Numbered from the stretch's first letter, positions 26,876-37,686 are shown. The stretch is DNA of 64,000 nt from Psychrobacillus sp. FSL K6-4046 (GCF_038624605.1 NZ_CP152020.1:2535312-2599311); one strand, 5' to 3'. The notes: a model not told the origin generated them from the letters alone. Numbers and translations: made by a program.

Positions 26876-28186
26876 TTATATCGATGTACTTTTCATAAAA
26901 TTTTGAATCGTTGTTAGTGCTCGATTAGCCATCTGCTCTGTGCGTACTTTCTTATCTCTTACTTTAGGTTGTAGCTCTGGGAACAAGCCAAAGTTAATAT
27001 TCATTGGCTGGAAATTTTTCGGGTTGGCTTCTGTTATATAACGGGCCATGCTCCCTAGAGCCGTCTCGGCTGGGAATACAACTAGTTCTTCACCTTTTGC
27101 CAATTTTGCAGCGTTTATGCCAGCTAATAACCCACTTCCAGCTGATTCAACATAGCCTTCAACACCTGTCATTTGACCAGCAAAAAAGATTTGTTCGTTA
27201 GCTTTTAGCTGATATGTTGGCTTTAAAACATATGGCGAATTAATGAACGTATTGCGATGCATTACTCCATATCTTACTATCTCCACATTTTCTAATCCAG
27301 GAATTAGCTTTAGTACTTCTTTTTGTGGGCCCCATTTTAGATGTGTTTGAAACCCTACGATATTGTAAAGTGTGCCAGCAGCGTCATCCTGTCTCAGTTG
27401 GACTACAGCATATGGTCTTTTGCCTGTTTTAGGATCTTCTAGGCCAACCGGCTTCATAGGACCAAATAGCAACGTCTTTCTGCCTCTTGCAGCCATGACC
27501 TCTACTGGCATACAGCCTTCAAAATAAATTTCCTTTTCGAATTCCTTCAATGGTACAACCTCTGCCTCAATAAGAGCATCATAGAAGCGATTAAACTCTT
27601 CCTCAGTCATTGGACAGTTTAAATAAGCTGCTTCCCCTTTGTCATATCTAGATTTCAAGTATACTTTGTCCATATCGATACTATCTTTTTCTACGATAGG
27701 TGCAGCGGCATCATAGAAGTATAGATAATCCTGACCTGTAACCACTTTTACCTTTTCTGCAAGAGCTGGCGATGTTAAAGGACCTGTAGCGATCACTGTA
27801 ATACCCTCTGGTATTTCAGTTACTTCTTCATTTACAATCTCAATTAGTGGATGGTTTCTAATAGAATCAGTAACTCTACCCGCAAAATCATGTCTGTCTA
27901 CGGCAAGTGCACCACCTGCAGGAACACTACTATTGTCCGCTGAGGAGATGATTAGAGAATCCAACATACGCATTTCTTCTTTAATAACCCCAACAGCATT
28001 TGTTAAGTTGTTTGCTCTAAGAGAGTTTGAGCAAACAAGCTCAGCAAATTTATCTGTATGGTGAGCTGGCGTCTGTTTAACAGGACGCATTTCAAAGAGA
28101 CGTACTTTAACTCCTCTGCTAGCTATTTGCCAAGCAGCCTCACTTCCAGCTAAACCTGCTCCAATAACGTTTACTATTTCAGTCAT
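26876..28186 (-). CDS. trmFO: Folate/FAD-dependent tRNA (uracil-54-C5)-methyltransferase TrmFO
   Basis: TrmFO makes ribothymidine at tRNA position 54 using methylene-tetrahydrofolate and FAD. The 436-residue protein starts with a dinucleotide-binding motif ([13 protein letters not shown]), followed by LFEMRP and the conserved cysteine region [12 protein letters not shown]-terminal signatures include [15 protein letters not shown] and INFGLFP. It lies 15 bases after topA, as in B. subtilis (gid). Confidence 0.96.
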   Translation of the reverse strand: MTEIVNVIGAGLAGSEAAWQIASRGVKVRLFEMRPVKQTPAHHTDKFAELVCSNSLRANNLTNAVGVIKEEMRMLDSLIISSADNSSVPAGGALAVDRHDFAGRVTDSIRNHPLIEIVNEEVTEIPEGITVIATGPLTSPALAEKVKVVTGQDYLYFYDAAAPIVEKDSIDMDKVYLKSRYDKGEAAYLNCPMTEEEFNRFYDALIEAEVVPLKEFEKEIYFEGCMPVEVMAARGRKTLLFGPMKPVGLEDPKTGKRPYAVVQLRQDDAAGTLYNIVGFQTHLKWGPQKEVLKLIPGLENVEIVRYGVMHRNTFINSPYVLKPTYQLKANEQIFFAGQMTGVEGYVESAGSGLLAGINAAKLAKGEELVVFPAETALGSMARYITEANPKNFQPMNINFGLFPELQPKVRDKKVRTEQMANRALTTIQNFMKSTSI

Positions 28187-28201
28187 GTCGTATCCTTCTT
28201 T

Positions 28202-30277
28202 CTAGCTTTGCGGATCTTCCTTATAATCACACGCAACACATTGTATTTGTATTCCTTTTTTCAACTTCTTCTCTACTAGCATTTCATTACATTTTGGACA
28301 CTGTCTACTAATTGGCTTATCCCAAGAAAGAAACTCACATGTAGGATACTGATTGCAGCCATAGAATAAGCGTTTTGTTTTACTTTTACGCTCAACAATT
28401 TGCCCTTCCTCACATGATGGACATTTCACGCCAATCTCTTTAACAATTGCTTTTGTATTTCTACAGTCCGGGAAATTACTACATGCCATGAATTTTCCGT
28501 AGCGACCAAGCTTGTACACCATCGGAGAACCACATTCTTCACAATCCTCACCGGTAGGCTCATCTTTTATTACGATTTTTTCCATCTCTGCTTCCGCATG
28601 TTCCAAGTGTTTTTCAAACTCTACATAGAAAGCATCGATTATTTTCTTCCACTCGACTTGACCTTCTTCTACACTATCCAAATCTCGTTCCATTTGAGCA
28701 GTAAACTCAATATCTACTATTTTGGGGAAGAATTCTGATACAAGCTGATGGATAATTGTTCCTAACTCGGTTGGAACGAACCTCTTTGTTTCTAGAGCAA
28801 CATAGCCTCTTTTTTGAATTGTATCTAAAGTTGGGGCATATGTAGATGGTCTACCTATGCCTAGTTCCTCTAACGTTTTTACAAGTCTCGCCTCTGAGTA
28901 ACGTGGTGGTGGCTGTGTGAAATGTTGCTTAGGCTCTATTTCTGTAGCGCTTACTTTATCTCCTACTTCCATTGCAGGCAACAATTTATCTTTGTCATCT
29001 GTTTGGTCGTCAGAGCCTTCTACATAGACCTTCATAAAACCAGCAAATTTCACTTGAGAACCATTAGCTCTAAAAATGACTTCACCATTTTTCAAATCTA
29101 CTGCAACTGTATCCAAAGTTGCTGGAGCCATTTGACTTGCAACGAATCTTTCCCATATAAGTTTATACAAGCGGAAAAGATCTCGAGATAATATTGCCTT
29201 TAACGAATCAGGTGTTCTTAGTATGTTTGTAGGTCGAACAGCTTCATGAGCATCTTGGGCCTTTTTATCTTGCTTCTCCGCTTTCTTAGTCGAAAGAAAC
29301 TCTGATCCATATTCACTTTTTATAAATTCAGCAGCGTCTGCCTTAGCTGTATCCGAAATTCTAGTAGAATCCGTACGCATATAAGTTATAAGACCAACAG
29401 TACCTTCTTTTTTTCCAAGGTCAATTCCTTCGTAAAGCTGTTGAGCAAGCATCATTGTTTTTCTAGCTCTAAAGTTTAATTTTCTAGCTGCCTCTTGCTG
29501 TAGTGAGGAGGTAGTGAATGAAGGCGCAGGATTACGCTTTCTTTCTTTTTTAGTAACATTAGTAACATCAAACTTTTTACCCTTCATGAGATTTAATACA
29601 GCTTTAACCTCATCTTCATTGGTAAGCTTTGCTTTTTCTTTTTCTTTGCCAAAGTAAAGAGCTTCGAATGCTTTTTTACCTTTTTCAAATTTACCCTCGA
29701 TAGACCAATATTCCTCTGGGATAAATTTTTCGATTTCTCGTTCACGATCAATTATTAGTCGCAGAGCAACGGATTGTACACGACCTGCTGAAAGACCTTT
29801 TTTAACTTTCTTCCATAGAATAGGACTGATATTATATCCTACTAGACGATCTAGAACTCGTCTTGCCTGTTGGGCATCTACTAAATCCTTATCAAGCGGT
29901 CTAGGATGCTTAAATGATTCTAGTATAGCATCTTTTGTTATTTCGTTAAATACAACACGACAGTCTGACTCTAAATCTACGTTTAGAGATTTTGCTAAAT
30001 GCCAGGCGATTGCTTCCCCTTCTCTGTCGGGGTCAGCCGCGAGATAAACTTTCTTTGCTTTTTTGGCCGCATTTTTTAAATCCTGTAGGACTGGCCCTTT
30101 ACCACGTATTGTAATATATTTTGGTTCGTAATTATTTTCTACATCGACACCCATTTGACTTTTTGGTAAATCTATAACATGTCCTATCGATGCTTTTACT
30201 TTATATTTCTTTCCTAAATATCGCTCAATCGTTTTTGCCTTCGCTGGCGATTCTACTATAACTAAATAATCCGACAT
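28202..30277 (-). CDS. topA: DNA topoisomerase I
   Basis: TopA relaxes negative supercoils. The 691-residue protein has an N-terminal TOPRIM domain ([22 protein letters not shown]), the catalytic tyrosine in [12 protein letters not shown], and three C-terminal zinc ribbons with CX2C pairs ([22 protein letters not shown]). Length is usual for Bacillales. It is followed closely by trmFO and preceded by a 124-base gap holding a possible promoter. Confidence 0.97.
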   Translation of the reverse strand: MSDYLVIVESPAKAKTIERYLGKKYKVKASIGHVIDLPKSQMGVDVENNYEPKYITIRGKGPVLQDLKNAAKKAKKVYLAADPDREGEAIAWHLAKSLNVDLESDCRVVFNEITKDAILESFKHPRPLDKDLVDAQQARRVLDRLVGYNISPILWKKVKKGLSAGRVQSVALRLIIDREREIEKFIPEEYWSIEGKFEKGKKAFEALYFGKEKEKAKLTNEDEVKAVLNLMKGKKFDVTNVTKKERKRNPAPSFTTSSLQQEAARKLNFRARKTMMLAQQLYEGIDLGKKEGTVGLITYMRTDSTRISDTAKADAAEFIKSEYGSEFLSTKKAEKQDKKAQDAHEAVRPTNILRTPDSLKAILSRDLFRLYKLIWERFVASQMAPATLDTVAVDLKNGEVIFRANGSQVKFAGFMKVYVEGSDDQTDDKDKLLPAMEVGDKVSATEIEPKQHFTQPPPRYSEARLVKTLEELGIGRPSTYAPTLDTIQKRGYVALETKRFVPTELGTIIHQLVSEFFPKIVDIEFTAQMERDLDSVEEGQVEWKKIIDAFYVEFEKHLEHAEAEMEKIVIKDEPTGEDCEECGSPMVYKLGRYGKFMACSNFPDCRNTKAIVKEIGVKCPSCEEGQIVERKSKTKRLFYGCNQYPTCEFLSWDKPISRQCPKCNEMLVEKKLKKGIQIQCVACDYKEDPQS

Positions 30278-30337
30278 AGATGTGCCTCCTTATAGAAGGT
30301 AACTCGCTTCAATCTGCAAAACAAATACCTGTTGCAA

Positions 30338-30366
30338 AATGTATAACAGTTTCTTAATAATTGCAA
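30338..30366 (-). promoter_or_regulatory. Possible topA promoter
   Basis: The minus strand shows TTGCAA, 17 bases, TACATT in the gap between dprA and topA. The match is moderate (3 of 6 and 4 of 6). No strong terminator for dprA is visible here, so readthrough from dprA is also possible. Confidence 0.3.
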
Positions 30367-30401
30367 GACTTTTCATTTTTAAATTTTTAAATTGAAGGTT
30401 T

Positions 30402-31280
30402 TTATATTAATTCTTCAATAATTTGATTGCCGTCCCAAATAGGCTTTGCCCCTTCTAGAATCAAGTGATTCGGACCTTCGGATAGGTCTGAATGAATAGA
30501 TCCTGGAACTGCAAAAATTTCTTTTCCATTTTCTAAGGCGTGCTCCATTGTAGAAACTGTACCACTCTTCTTATGTGCCTCTGTAATAACGACACCTAAC
30601 GACAAACCACTTATAATCCTGTTTCTCATGGGGAAATTCCACTTTTTTGGAGTAATATAGGGAGGATATTCAGTTACTAGTAGGTGGCTCTTCGACATAA
30701 AATTCGCTAAATCCTCATTTTCTTTAGGATAAATATTAGAAAAACCTGTGCCCAATACTCCAATAGTTTTTCCACCCATTTCTATTGTTTTTCTATGGGC
30801 CAGCGTGTCCGCACCTCTTGCAAGACCACTGACAATAACATAATTTTGTTGAATTAGAGGGGGTAGTATTTTTTCTATACTTTTTTCTGAATAGGAAGTT
30901 GCCTTTCTAGAACCAATTATAGCAATCTTTTTAATGTTAGCTAGTAAGCTTACATCTCCTTTAGTATATAAAATCACTGGAGGATCATATAATTTCAAAA
31001 GACTTTCTGGGTAACAATTATCATTATAAGCGATTGGGAAAATATTATGTTTCTCATAGGTTTCAAGTAGAGGATGATAAACTAATTCTTTATACATATT
31101 TTTCAAGTGAATAGCTCTTTCAATGGGAATATTACACAATTTAGCAAGAAGGTTTGGTTGGATGTTTTCTAGTTGGGATAGATCGGGATCTATTTTTAGA
31201 AGTGGAATTACTTTAGGGAGAGGTACAGGAAATACATAATGTAGAGCGAGTAATCTTCTTTGGAAAGTTTGTTCTATCAT
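30402..31280 (-). CDS. dprA: DNA processing protein DprA (Smf)
   Basis: DprA binds incoming single-stranded DNA and loads RecA during natural transformation. The 292-residue protein has the Rossmann-like DprA core with GSRKATSYS, VSGLARGADTLAH, GVLGTG and FPMRNRIISGLS motifs. The ATG giving MIEQTFQ is preferred, 7 bases after AAGGGG; a TTG just upstream is less likely. There is no extra C-terminal winged helix. Confidence 0.95.
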   Translation of the reverse strand: MIEQTFQRRLLALHYVFPVPLPKVIPLLKIDPDLSQLENIQPNLLAKLCNIPIERAIHLKNMYKELVYHPLLETYEKHNIFPIAYNDNCYPESLLKLYDPPVILYTKGDVSLLANIKKIAIIGSRKATSYSEKSIEKILPPLIQQNYVIVSGLARGADTLAHRKTIEMGGKTIGVLGTGFSNIYPKENEDLANFMSKSHLLVTEYPPYITPKKWNFPMRNRIISGLSLGVVITEAHKKSGTVSTMEHALENGKEIFAVPGSIHSDLSEGPNHLILEGAKPIWDGNQIIEELI

Positions 31281-31365
31281 CAATTAACCCCTTTTGTGAA
31301 ATTTTTTATATGAAAAGTATGTGCATGTGTATGCCCTAACAGATGTGGGTAATTATTAGTTTATA

Positions 31366-31401
31366 AAAAGTACGACCCATCATTTGATGAGCCGCACTTT
31401 T
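31366..31401 (-). terminator. Rho-independent terminator after sucD
   Basis: Just after the sucD stop the minus-strand RNA forms a long stem: AAAAAGT pairs with ACTTTTT and CATC with GATG around an AAAT loop, with G-U pairs between. It ends in a U-run contained in the right arm. Confidence 0.8.
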
Positions 31402-31405
31402 TTAA

Positions 31406-32308
31406 TTAATGTGTTTTACAAGCGTCGTAAATTCCTGCTTCTTTAATAGCTTCGATTAACGTTTCGCCAATTACAGATGGAGTAGCAGCTACTTTCATTC
31501 CAGCAGCTTCCATTGCTTTAATTTTACCTTCTGCCGTACCTTGGCCACCAGAGATAATTGCTCCAGCATGACCCATACGTTTTCCAGGAGGTGCAGTCTG
31601 ACCACCGATAAATCCTACTACCGGTTTCTTCATGTTAGCTTTGATCCATTCAGCAGCTTCTTCTTCAGCAGTACCACCGATTTCTCCGATCATTACTACA
31701 GCATAAGTATCTTCATCTTCGTTAAATTCTTTTAACACGTCGATAAAGTTTGTACCATTTACAGGGTCCCCACCAATACCTACAGCAGTTGTTTGACCGA
31801 TGCCTGCTTGAGTCAATTGATGAACCGCTTCATATGTTAACGTACCAGAACGTGAAACTACACCTACATGTCCTTTTGTATGGATATATCCAGGCATGAT
31901 CCCGATTTTACACTCATCAGCTGTAATAACACCTGGGCAGTTTGGTCCCACTAAACGTGTTTTCTTGCCTTCCATATAGCGCTTAACTTTTACCATATCC
32001 AATACAGGAATATGCTCAGTAATACAAATAGCCATATCTAGCTCAGCGTCAACAGCTTCCATGATTGCATCAGCAGCAAATGGAGCAGGTACGTAGATTA
32101 CAGATACATTAGCACCTGTCTCTTTAACAGCGTCCGCTACTGTATTGAATACAGGTACGCCTTCTACTTCTGTTCCACCCTTACCAGGAGTAACCCCAGC
32201 AACGATTTTAGTGCCGTATTCTAGCATTTGTTTTGTATGGAAAAGAGCAGTTGAGCCCGTAATTCCTTGAACAATTACTTTAGTATCTTTATTAATATAT
32301 ACGCTCAT
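31406..32308 (-). CDS. sucD: Succinate-CoA ligase, alpha subunit
   Basis: SucD is the CoA-binding, phosphohistidine-carrying subunit of succinyl-CoA synthetase in the TCA cycle. The 300-residue protein has the nucleotide-fold start [15 protein letters not shown], the CoA-binding region and the active-site histidine in [13 protein letters not shown]. It follows sucC by 18 bases and is closed by a terminator. Confidence 0.97.
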   Translation of the reverse strand: MSVYINKDTKVIVQGITGSTALFHTKQMLEYGTKIVAGVTPGKGGTEVEGVPVFNTVADAVKETGANVSVIYVPAPFAADAIMEAVDAELDMAICITEHIPVLDMVKVKRYMEGKKTRLVGPNCPGVITADECKIGIMPGYIHTKGHVGVVSRSGTLTYEAVHQLTQAGIGQTTAVGIGGDPVNGTNFIDVLKEFNEDEDTYAVVMIGEIGGTAEEEAAEWIKANMKKPVVGFIGGQTAPPGKRMGHAGAIISGGQGTAEGKIKAMEAAGMKVAATPSVIGETLIEAIKEAGIYDACKTH

Positions 32309-32326
32309 TTTATGTCCCTGCCTTTC

Positions 32327-33487
32327 TTATCCTACAAGATTAACGATTTTTTGAGCACCGTCTGCCATTGAATCTGCTGCAACAATATTGATGCCTGATT
32401 CATTTAATAATTTTTTACCTAAATCTACGTTTGTTCCCTCTAAGCGAACAACTAATGGCACTTGAAGTCCAACTTCTTTTGCAGCGATGATAACACCTTC
32501 TGCAATTACGTCACATTTCATGATACCACCAAAGATATTAACAAAAATACCTTTTACATTTTTGTCAGCTAAGATAATTTTGAATGCTTCTGTAACCTTT
32601 TCAGCTGTAGCACCGCCCCCAACGTCCAGGAAGTTAGCGGGTGAGCCGCCGTAGTAGCTAATTGTATCCATTGTTGCCATAGCTAAACCTGCTCCATTAA
32701 CCATACATCCGATGTTTCCATCTAATGAAATATAACTTAGGTCATATTTAGATGCTTCGATTTCTTTTGGATCCTCTTCATCATAGTCACGTAGCTCTAA
32801 GATGTCCTTGTGTTTGTATAAAGCATTACTGTCAAAGTTAAACTTAGCGTCTAATGCTAATACATTGTCATCCTCAGTTACTACTAATGGATTGATTTCA
32901 ACGATAGAAGCATCTTTTTCATTGTAAACTTGATAAAGACCAAGCATAAACTTAGCTGCTTTATTTACAAGTTTCGCTGGAATATTCATATTGAATGCCA
33001 TTCTACGAGCTTGGAATCCAGTTAATCCTACTACAGGATCGATTTCTTCATAGAATAATTTCTCCGGAGAGTTTGCTGCTACTTCCTCGATGTCCATTCC
33101 GCCCTCTTCAGAGCCCATTAATGTTACACGAGAAGTCGAGCGATCTAATACTAAACCTACATAATATTCTTTTTTAATTTTACTACCTTCTTCGATAAGT
33201 AGACGCTTGATCTCTTTACCTTCTGGTCCTGTTTGGTGAGTCACTAAAACTTTACCTAAAAGCTCTTTTGCATATTCACGTACTTCGTCTAAATTCTTTG
33301 CAATTTTAACCCCACCAGCTTTACCGCGTCCACCTGCGTGAATTTGGGCTTTAACAACAATAACGTCAGAACCTAATTCCTTAGCGGCCTTCACTGCTTC
33401 TTCTGGTGAAAAAGCAACGATTCCGTTAGAAACTGCTACGCCATATTGTCTAAGGAGCTGTTTACCTTGATATTCATGGATATTCAT
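32327..33487 (-). CDS. sucC: Succinate-CoA ligase [ADP-forming], beta subunit
   Basis: SucC is the nucleotide-binding ATP-grasp subunit of succinyl-CoA synthetase. The 386 residues start [12 protein letters not shown], contain [18 protein letters not shown] for nucleotide binding and the C-terminal [24 protein letters not shown] ligase domain. It forms a two-gene operon with sucD and has a strong promoter in the 270-base gap upstream. Confidence 0.97.
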   Translation of the reverse strand: MNIHEYQGKQLLRQYGVAVSNGIVAFSPEEAVKAAKELGSDVIVVKAQIHAGGRGKAGGVKIAKNLDEVREYAKELLGKVLVTHQTGPEGKEIKRLLIEEGSKIKKEYYVGLVLDRSTSRVTLMGSEEGGMDIEEVAANSPEKLFYEEIDPVVGLTGFQARRMAFNMNIPAKLVNKAAKFMLGLYQVYNEKDASIVEINPLVVTEDDNVLALDAKFNFDSNALYKHKDILELRDYDEEDPKEIEASKYDLSYISLDGNIGCMVNGAGLAMATMDTISYYGGSPANFLDVGGGATAEKVTEAFKIILADKNVKGIFVNIFGGIMKCDVIAEGVIIAAKEVGLQVPLVVRLEGTNVDLGKKLLNESGINIVAADSMADGAQKIVNLVG

Positions 33488-33533
33488 TTATACATCCTCC
33501 CTCAAACTTATGTCACTATTTGCTACCTTTATC

Positions 33534-33562
33534 ATTGTAATAAAGCTGTCACAAATTGTCCA
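33534..33562 (-). promoter_or_regulatory. sucCD promoter
   Basis: The minus strand shows TGGACA, 17 bases, TACAAT, each 5 of 6 to the sigma-A consensus, about 45 bases ahead of the sucC start. A perfect TATAAT further upstream (near 33570) has only a poorly spaced -35. Confidence 0.65.
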
Positions 33563-33675
33563 TAAAAGTATTATAACTACAAAAAACATAGAATATTCAA
33601 TCTATAGAAATCGACAATGTACTTCCTATTTCACTAAAATATGTGTTCAAAATAAGCTTGTACAACACGATTTAC

Positions 33676-33713
33676 AAAAAGATGATTTTCTACCCGTAGT
33701 TTCTAAATCTTTT
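33676..33713 (-). terminator. Possible weak terminator after ylqH
   Basis: AAAAGAT and ATCTTTT can pair around a long loop, with the right arm ending in a U-run, in the gap between ylqH and sucC. The stem is AT-rich with poor inner pairing, so it would be a weak terminator. The rest of 33488-33760 holds only the sucC promoter. Confidence 0.35.
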
Positions 33714-33760
33714 ATCGAACTCTCTTGCATAATCTATTCTGTGATAAAAAGGACAAAATA

Positions 33761-34042
33761 TTACTTCTCTCCTCTTTCTTTATCTACCCTATACACAAAT
33801 GCAAAAACCTCTGCAACCGCCTGATAAAGTTCTTCGGGTATGGATTGGTTAATATCTAGCTTTCCTAGCAGTTCTACTAGACTAGCATCCTCTTGTATTG
33901 GTACAGAATGCTCCAATGCCTTTTCTAAAATATTTTCTGCTATTTTCCCTTTACCCTTAGCTACTACCGTAGGAGCATCCGATTGACCAGGTTTATATGT
34001 GAGGGCGATAGCCTCTTTCCTTTTATATTTTCCTTCCGTCAT
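33761..34042 (-). CDS. ylqH: FlhB C-terminal-domain-like protein (YlqH family)
   Basis: This 93-residue protein matches only the cytoplasmic C-terminal domain of FlhB. Its EAIALTYKPGQSDAPTVVAKG aligns with FlhB YAIALKYDDQSMEAPIVVAKG, and both share IPEELYQAVAEVFAFVYR-type endings. There is no membrane region, and the NPTH autocleavage motif is replaced by KRKE, so it resembles the already cleaved fragment. It overlaps by 4 bases the FliK-like gene upstream. The same pair (ylqG-ylqH) exists in B. subtilis; the function is unknown to me. Confidence 0.9.
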   Translation of the reverse strand: MTEGKYKRKEAIALTYKPGQSDAPTVVAKGKGKIAENILEKALEHSVPIQEDASLVELLGKLDINQSIPEELYQAVAEVFAFVYRVDKERGEK

Positions 34043-35877
34043 ATCCTTATATCCACTCCTTGCTCTTTAGAAGAAGAGTTATTTTGCCATAGGTTTGACA
34101 TTTTTTGCTGTGCAAAGCTTTTTATAAATATTCCAGATAATTGATAACCCGCAGTAACCAGTCCATCCTTTAATGTAGCTTTAAACTTATTCGCTATCGT
34201 TTCAATTGTCTGGTCATCATTGAAGAGATTAATTGTTACAATTTTATTTTGAACCTGCATATCTATTACTGTTTCCTTAAGGGAATCTAGTTGGAGATAA
34301 AAAATTATTCGGGCAAAATCTGAATCTATTTTCCCATCTTCTTTCATTCTCCCATTCCATTCAAGAGTTGCATCCATTCGTTTACCTAAAAATTCTAAAG
34401 GAACTTGCATTAATAATTGATGTTGGGGACCATTTTCACCCGATAGGAGCTGCAAACCATTCATCCGACTAATAATCGATTCGGCTCCATCTCTAACAAT
34501 AGCCGATATATTAGGCATTTGTAGTAGTTCTACAAGCTGTGGTTTTAGCTGGCTTGCCAGTTGGCGCACTTCATCTTTCCCACTCGCTAAACTTCCTTCA
34601 TAGCTAAATCCAAGCATTTTTAGAGTTTCTTTCATTGCCATTTCAAAGGCTTTACCATCTAGTTGACTTAGTACTGCTTGCTCTGCTTGATTTCTAAATT
34701 GGATAAGAGAAGAGTCCTTATTAATATTGGTTACTTGCTCTAAAGTTTGATTAATGGAATTGATAGTCATTCCTTTTCCCAATATAGAAACTAAATGATC
34801 TTTTGGTGTAAGTCCATTTGAATCTATTTTAAAAACTGCTTGCTGGCTTTGCTCAGAGAAGACCTTAACTAATGAATGAGCTACTAGATTAGGTTTTGCT
34901 TCTCCTTCTTTAATATTCATTAAAACTTGTTCCTTTTGAGATGATGAAAGTAAGGGCTGATTTTGAATCCAGCTTCGCAACTGCTCAACTACTCCCAGTT
35001 TATTTTCTATACTTGGCTGCATTAGTTTGCTAATGATTTCCCCTGCTGTTTGTTTTAATACTGGGTTATTTGAAATTGGCACCGGATTATTCAATGTCGC
35101 CTCAGAAGGTAAGATAGAAGCGGTTATAAGCTGTTGTAATATAGGTAAACGAATAGCAGATGGAAGCTGTGTATTTAGAAGAGTTTGTAGCTGTTTACCT
35201 AATAGAGCACCTGCTACAGGAAGATGAAAAGGTTCTCCTATCTTCTGTAGGTTTTGTACAATAGATTCTTTTTGTGTTGGAGAAAGTTGTTGTTCCTGCT
35301 GTAATGCAGTTTTCAAATTAGTTATTAGTAAAGGGAAACCAGTAGTAGTTTTACCACTCAATAAAGTATCAAACATATTAGATGTCAATGGAATTTTTAA
35401 TTCTATCATTTTTTGAATTGCTTCTAGTCCTCCTTTTAAAGTAGCATTAGGAGGTAAATTCTTAATCAGCTGTTCAGCCTGTATAAGTATTTCCTTAGAG
35501 ATAGGTAATTGTTCCTTTATAAAAAATTGAATGATTGCCTGCATCTCACTCGATTTACTTAAATTCATCGCCTGGAGCAACTGCTGAGACTGTTGTGCAA
35601 TTGAATTCCCTCCACTCAAGGGACCAGTAACTACCTTTAGTTGAATTTCAGGTGCCGACTTTGTTACTTGAAAGAAGTGGGCATCACCTGTTTTTAAAGG
35701 GGTTTCAAGTTTAGCGATGATCTTTTGATTGCCTATTTGCATTTCCGCTGTTTGATTTGGGAATAGTTTTTTTATTGTTCCATGTACGACTTGCCCTTCT
35801 TTCAAAGGAGCCGATACCTTCGATGAAATAACATTTGGTGCGTTCGATTGGATGGACGAAAAAGAAGGCCCACTCAT
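34039..35877 (-). CDS. ylqG: FliK-like glutamine-rich protein (YlqG family)
   Basis: This 612-residue protein is rich in Q, L, S and I, without a signal peptide or membrane helix. Its C-terminal part (about 485-600: VPLEFLGKRMDATLEWNGR and later LKDGLVTAGYQLSGI) resembles the switch domain of FliK-type hook-length proteins. A beta-barrel-like N-terminal region (VHGTIKKLFPNQTAEMQIGN) is also visible. It overlaps rnhB upstream and the FlhB-like gene downstream by 4 bases each, so the three are probably translated together. Family resemblance is moderate and function is unknown. Confidence 0.85.
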   Translation of the reverse strand: MSGPSFSSIQSNAPNVISSKVSAPLKEGQVVHGTIKKLFPNQTAEMQIGNQKIIAKLETPLKTGDAHFFQVTKSAPEIQLKVVTGPLSGGNSIAQQSQQLLQAMNLSKSSEMQAIIQFFIKEQLPISKEILIQAEQLIKNLPPNATLKGGLEAIQKMIELKIPLTSNMFDTLLSGKTTTGFPLLITNLKTALQQEQQLSPTQKESIVQNLQKIGEPFHLPVAGALLGKQLQTLLNTQLPSAIRLPILQQLITASILPSEATLNNPVPISNNPVLKQTAGEIISKLMQPSIENKLGVVEQLRSWIQNQPLLSSSQKEQVLMNIKEGEAKPNLVAHSLVKVFSEQSQQAVFKIDSNGLTPKDHLVSILGKGMTINSINQTLEQVTNINKDSSLIQFRNQAEQAVLSQLDGKAFEMAMKETLKMLGFSYEGSLASGKDEVRQLASQLKPQLVELLQMPNISAIVRDGAESIISRMNGLQLLSGENGPQHQLLMQVPLEFLGKRMDATLEWNGRMKEDGKIDSDFARIIFYLQLDSLKETVIDMQVQNKIVTINLFNDDQTIETIANKFKATLKDGLVTAGYQLSGIFIKSFAQQKMSNLWQNNSSSKEQGVDIRI

Positions 35878-36653
35878 ACTTTCACCTCACTTTTTAATAT
35901 AGATTTAATCGGTTCAAACGTTTTACGATGATGCTCACTTGGACCATGCTGCATAATCATTGCTATATGTTCCTTTGTACCATAGCCTGCGTGTTTATTG
36001 AAAAGATAGACAGGATACTGCTCGTGAAGTTTATCCATATATTCATCTCTTGCTGTCTTTGCCAAAATAGAAGCAGCTGCAATTGCTAAACTTTTAGCAT
36101 CTCCTTTAATAAGGGAGTGATTTTCTATATCTATTGGTAGTTTCATAGCATCTACCAATACAACACTCGGTTGAATCTTTAAGCTAAGCACAGCTTCGGA
36201 CATCGATTGTTTTGTTGCTTCATATATATTTAACGTGTCAATTTTTCCAACTGATTGAAAATGTATGAAGTAACTAATAGCATTTTCTTTTATTTTTAAA
36301 GCTAATTCATTTCTTTTTGCTCTGGATATTTGTTTAGAGTCATTTAATCCTATTAAGTTATTTGTATCTTCGCTTAAAATAACCGCGGCAGTCACAACTG
36401 GACCTGCTAGCGGCCCCCTTCCTGCCTCATCGACTCCGGCTATTAGTCCACTTCGATTAACATCAAAACTTTTATCAAACATTACCTTCTCAATATGAGC
36501 TTCTTTTTCTAGTCTTTGGACTTGTTGTTTTCTCTTCCAGCTTTCCAATAATTTCTTTGCTCCAGCCCGTTGATCTTCTTCAAGTTCTTTAAACCAGTCT
36601 TCTGTGCCATCTGCAACTATTAATTTTTCTTTTATATCTTGTAAACGTAACAA
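35874..36653 (-). CDS. rnhB: Ribonuclease HII
   Basis: RNase HII removes ribonucleotides from DNA and RNA-DNA hybrids. The catalytic region starts GVDEAGRGPLAGPVV and includes KGDAKSLAIAAASILAKTARDEYM and the histidine-rich GPSEHHRKTF end. I placed the start at a TTG (following GAAGTGA by 5 bases), giving 259 residues, near the 255 I recall for B. subtilis. A GTG three codons upstream is an alternative. The open frame continues to a GTG overlapping the rbgA stop, but that would include a terminator hairpin and foreign-looking sequence. Confidence 0.92.
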   Translation of the reverse strand: MLRLQDIKEKLIVADGTEDWFKELEEDQRAGAKKLLESWKRKQQVQRLEKEAHIEKVMFDKSFDVNRSGLIAGVDEAGRGPLAGPVVTAAVILSEDTNNLIGLNDSKQISRAKRNELALKIKENAISYFIHFQSVGKIDTLNIYEATKQSMSEAVLSLKIQPSVVLVDAMKLPIDIENHSLIKGDAKSLAIAAASILAKTARDEYMDKLHEQYPVYLFNKHAGYGTKEHIAMIMQHGPSEHHRKTFEPIKSILKSEVKV

Positions 36654-36701
36654 TAAAATCACTTCAGCTTTCTTTGCTTTATGTATGTATCGGTTAAAAA
36701 T

Positions 36702-36707
36702 ATTATA
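36702..36707 (-). promoter_or_regulatory. Possible -10 element upstream of rnhB
   Basis: A perfect TATAAT on the minus strand lies just after the rbgA terminator and about 50 bases ahead of the likely rnhB start. The -35 region at 17-base spacing (TGGTAA) is weak and falls inside the terminator stem. Confidence 0.35.
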
Positions 36708-36709
36708 AA

Positions 36710-36745
36710 TCGAGAAAACCCTCTTTACCAGAAGGTAAAAAGGGT
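36710..36745 (-). terminator. Rho-independent terminator between rbgA and rnhB
   Basis: The minus-strand RNA forms a 12-bp stem, ACCCTTTTTACC with GGTAAAGAGGGT, one G-U pair, around a UUCU loop, followed by UUUUCUC. It lies right after the rbgA stop and so argues that rnhB starts downstream of it. Confidence 0.7.
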
Positions 36746-36754
36746 AGAATTTTT

Positions 36755-37609
36755 TCACTCATATTCGTCTACAAAATCGAAGGTTAGCTTACCTAGTTGC
36801 TGATTTCTAATATCACGAACAATTAGCTCAGCCACTTGATCATAGTCAATTTCACCGCCCGATGCAAAGCATCTTCTGAGTTTACCAATATGATCAAAAG
36901 TGTCTACTAAATCCTCACTGACTTTTGTAATATTATATCGCTCTTCCATTCTCTTTGGATAATGTTCTTCTAAAAAACGTAGCCCATATACTGCTAAGTC
37001 TTCCATGTTGATAACAGCATCCTTAATGGCACCAGTTAAAGCAAGTTTATAGCCTATTATTTGGTCTTCAAATCTGGGCCATAAAATACCCGGCGTATCT
37101 AATAGCTCTATTTCCTTTTCAACTTTAATCCATTGCTGTCTTTTGGTTACACCTGGAGTGTTTCCGGTCTTAGCAATATTCTTTTTGGCAAAGCGATTAA
37201 TTAAAGTAGATTTTCCAACATTCGGAATTCCTACAATCATAGCTCTAATTGGTCTAGGTTTAATCCCGCGTTCTTTCATACGGTCCCATTTAGGCTTTAA
37301 AAGCTCTTTAGAGGCCTTAAAAACCGCTTGGAGTCCTTTCCCTTCCAAAGAGTTTATCGCAACAGTAGGGTGCCCTTTTGACTCGAAATAAGCTATCCAT
37401 TTTTTGGTTTGCATATCATCAGCCATATCCACTTTGTTTAGAATAAGTAGCCTTGTTTTTTGATGGACTACCTCGTCTAACATAGGATTTCTTGAAGACA
37501 ATGGTAAACGTGCATCTATCAGTTCAAAAATAATGTCTACAAGCTTTAGATTCTCGGTAACTTCTCTTCTTGCTTTGGCCATATGACCCGGAAACCATTG
37601 TATTGTCAT
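36755..37609 (-). CDS. rbgA: Ribosome biogenesis GTPase RbgA (YlqF)
   Basis: RbgA is an essential GTPase for maturation of the 50S ribosomal subunit. It is a circularly permuted GTPase: G4 NKVD at 58-61 precedes G1 GIPNVGKS at 127-134 and G3 DTPG at 171-174, followed by a C-terminal RNA-binding helical domain. The 284-residue length and start ([16 protein letters not shown]) are typical. It lies 77 bases downstream of lepB with no terminator between. Confidence 0.97.
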   Translation of the reverse strand: MTIQWFPGHMAKARREVTENLKLVDIIFELIDARLPLSSRNPMLDEVVHQKTRLLILNKVDMADDMQTKKWIAYFESKGHPTVAINSLEGKGLQAVFKASKELLKPKWDRMKERGIKPRPIRAMIVGIPNVGKSTLINRFAKKNIAKTGNTPGVTKRQQWIKVEKEIELLDTPGILWPRFEDQIIGYKLALTGAIKDAVINMEDLAVYGLRFLEEHYPKRMEERYNITKVSEDLVDTFDHIGKLRRCFASGGEIDYDQVAELIVRDIRNQQLGKLTFDFVDEYE

Positions 37610-37686
37610 ATTGCACCTCCTTCTTAAAGCACTAGCTATTTTCTAATAGCCGGGAAGAAGAATCACCTTCTTACGCACTACTTTGG

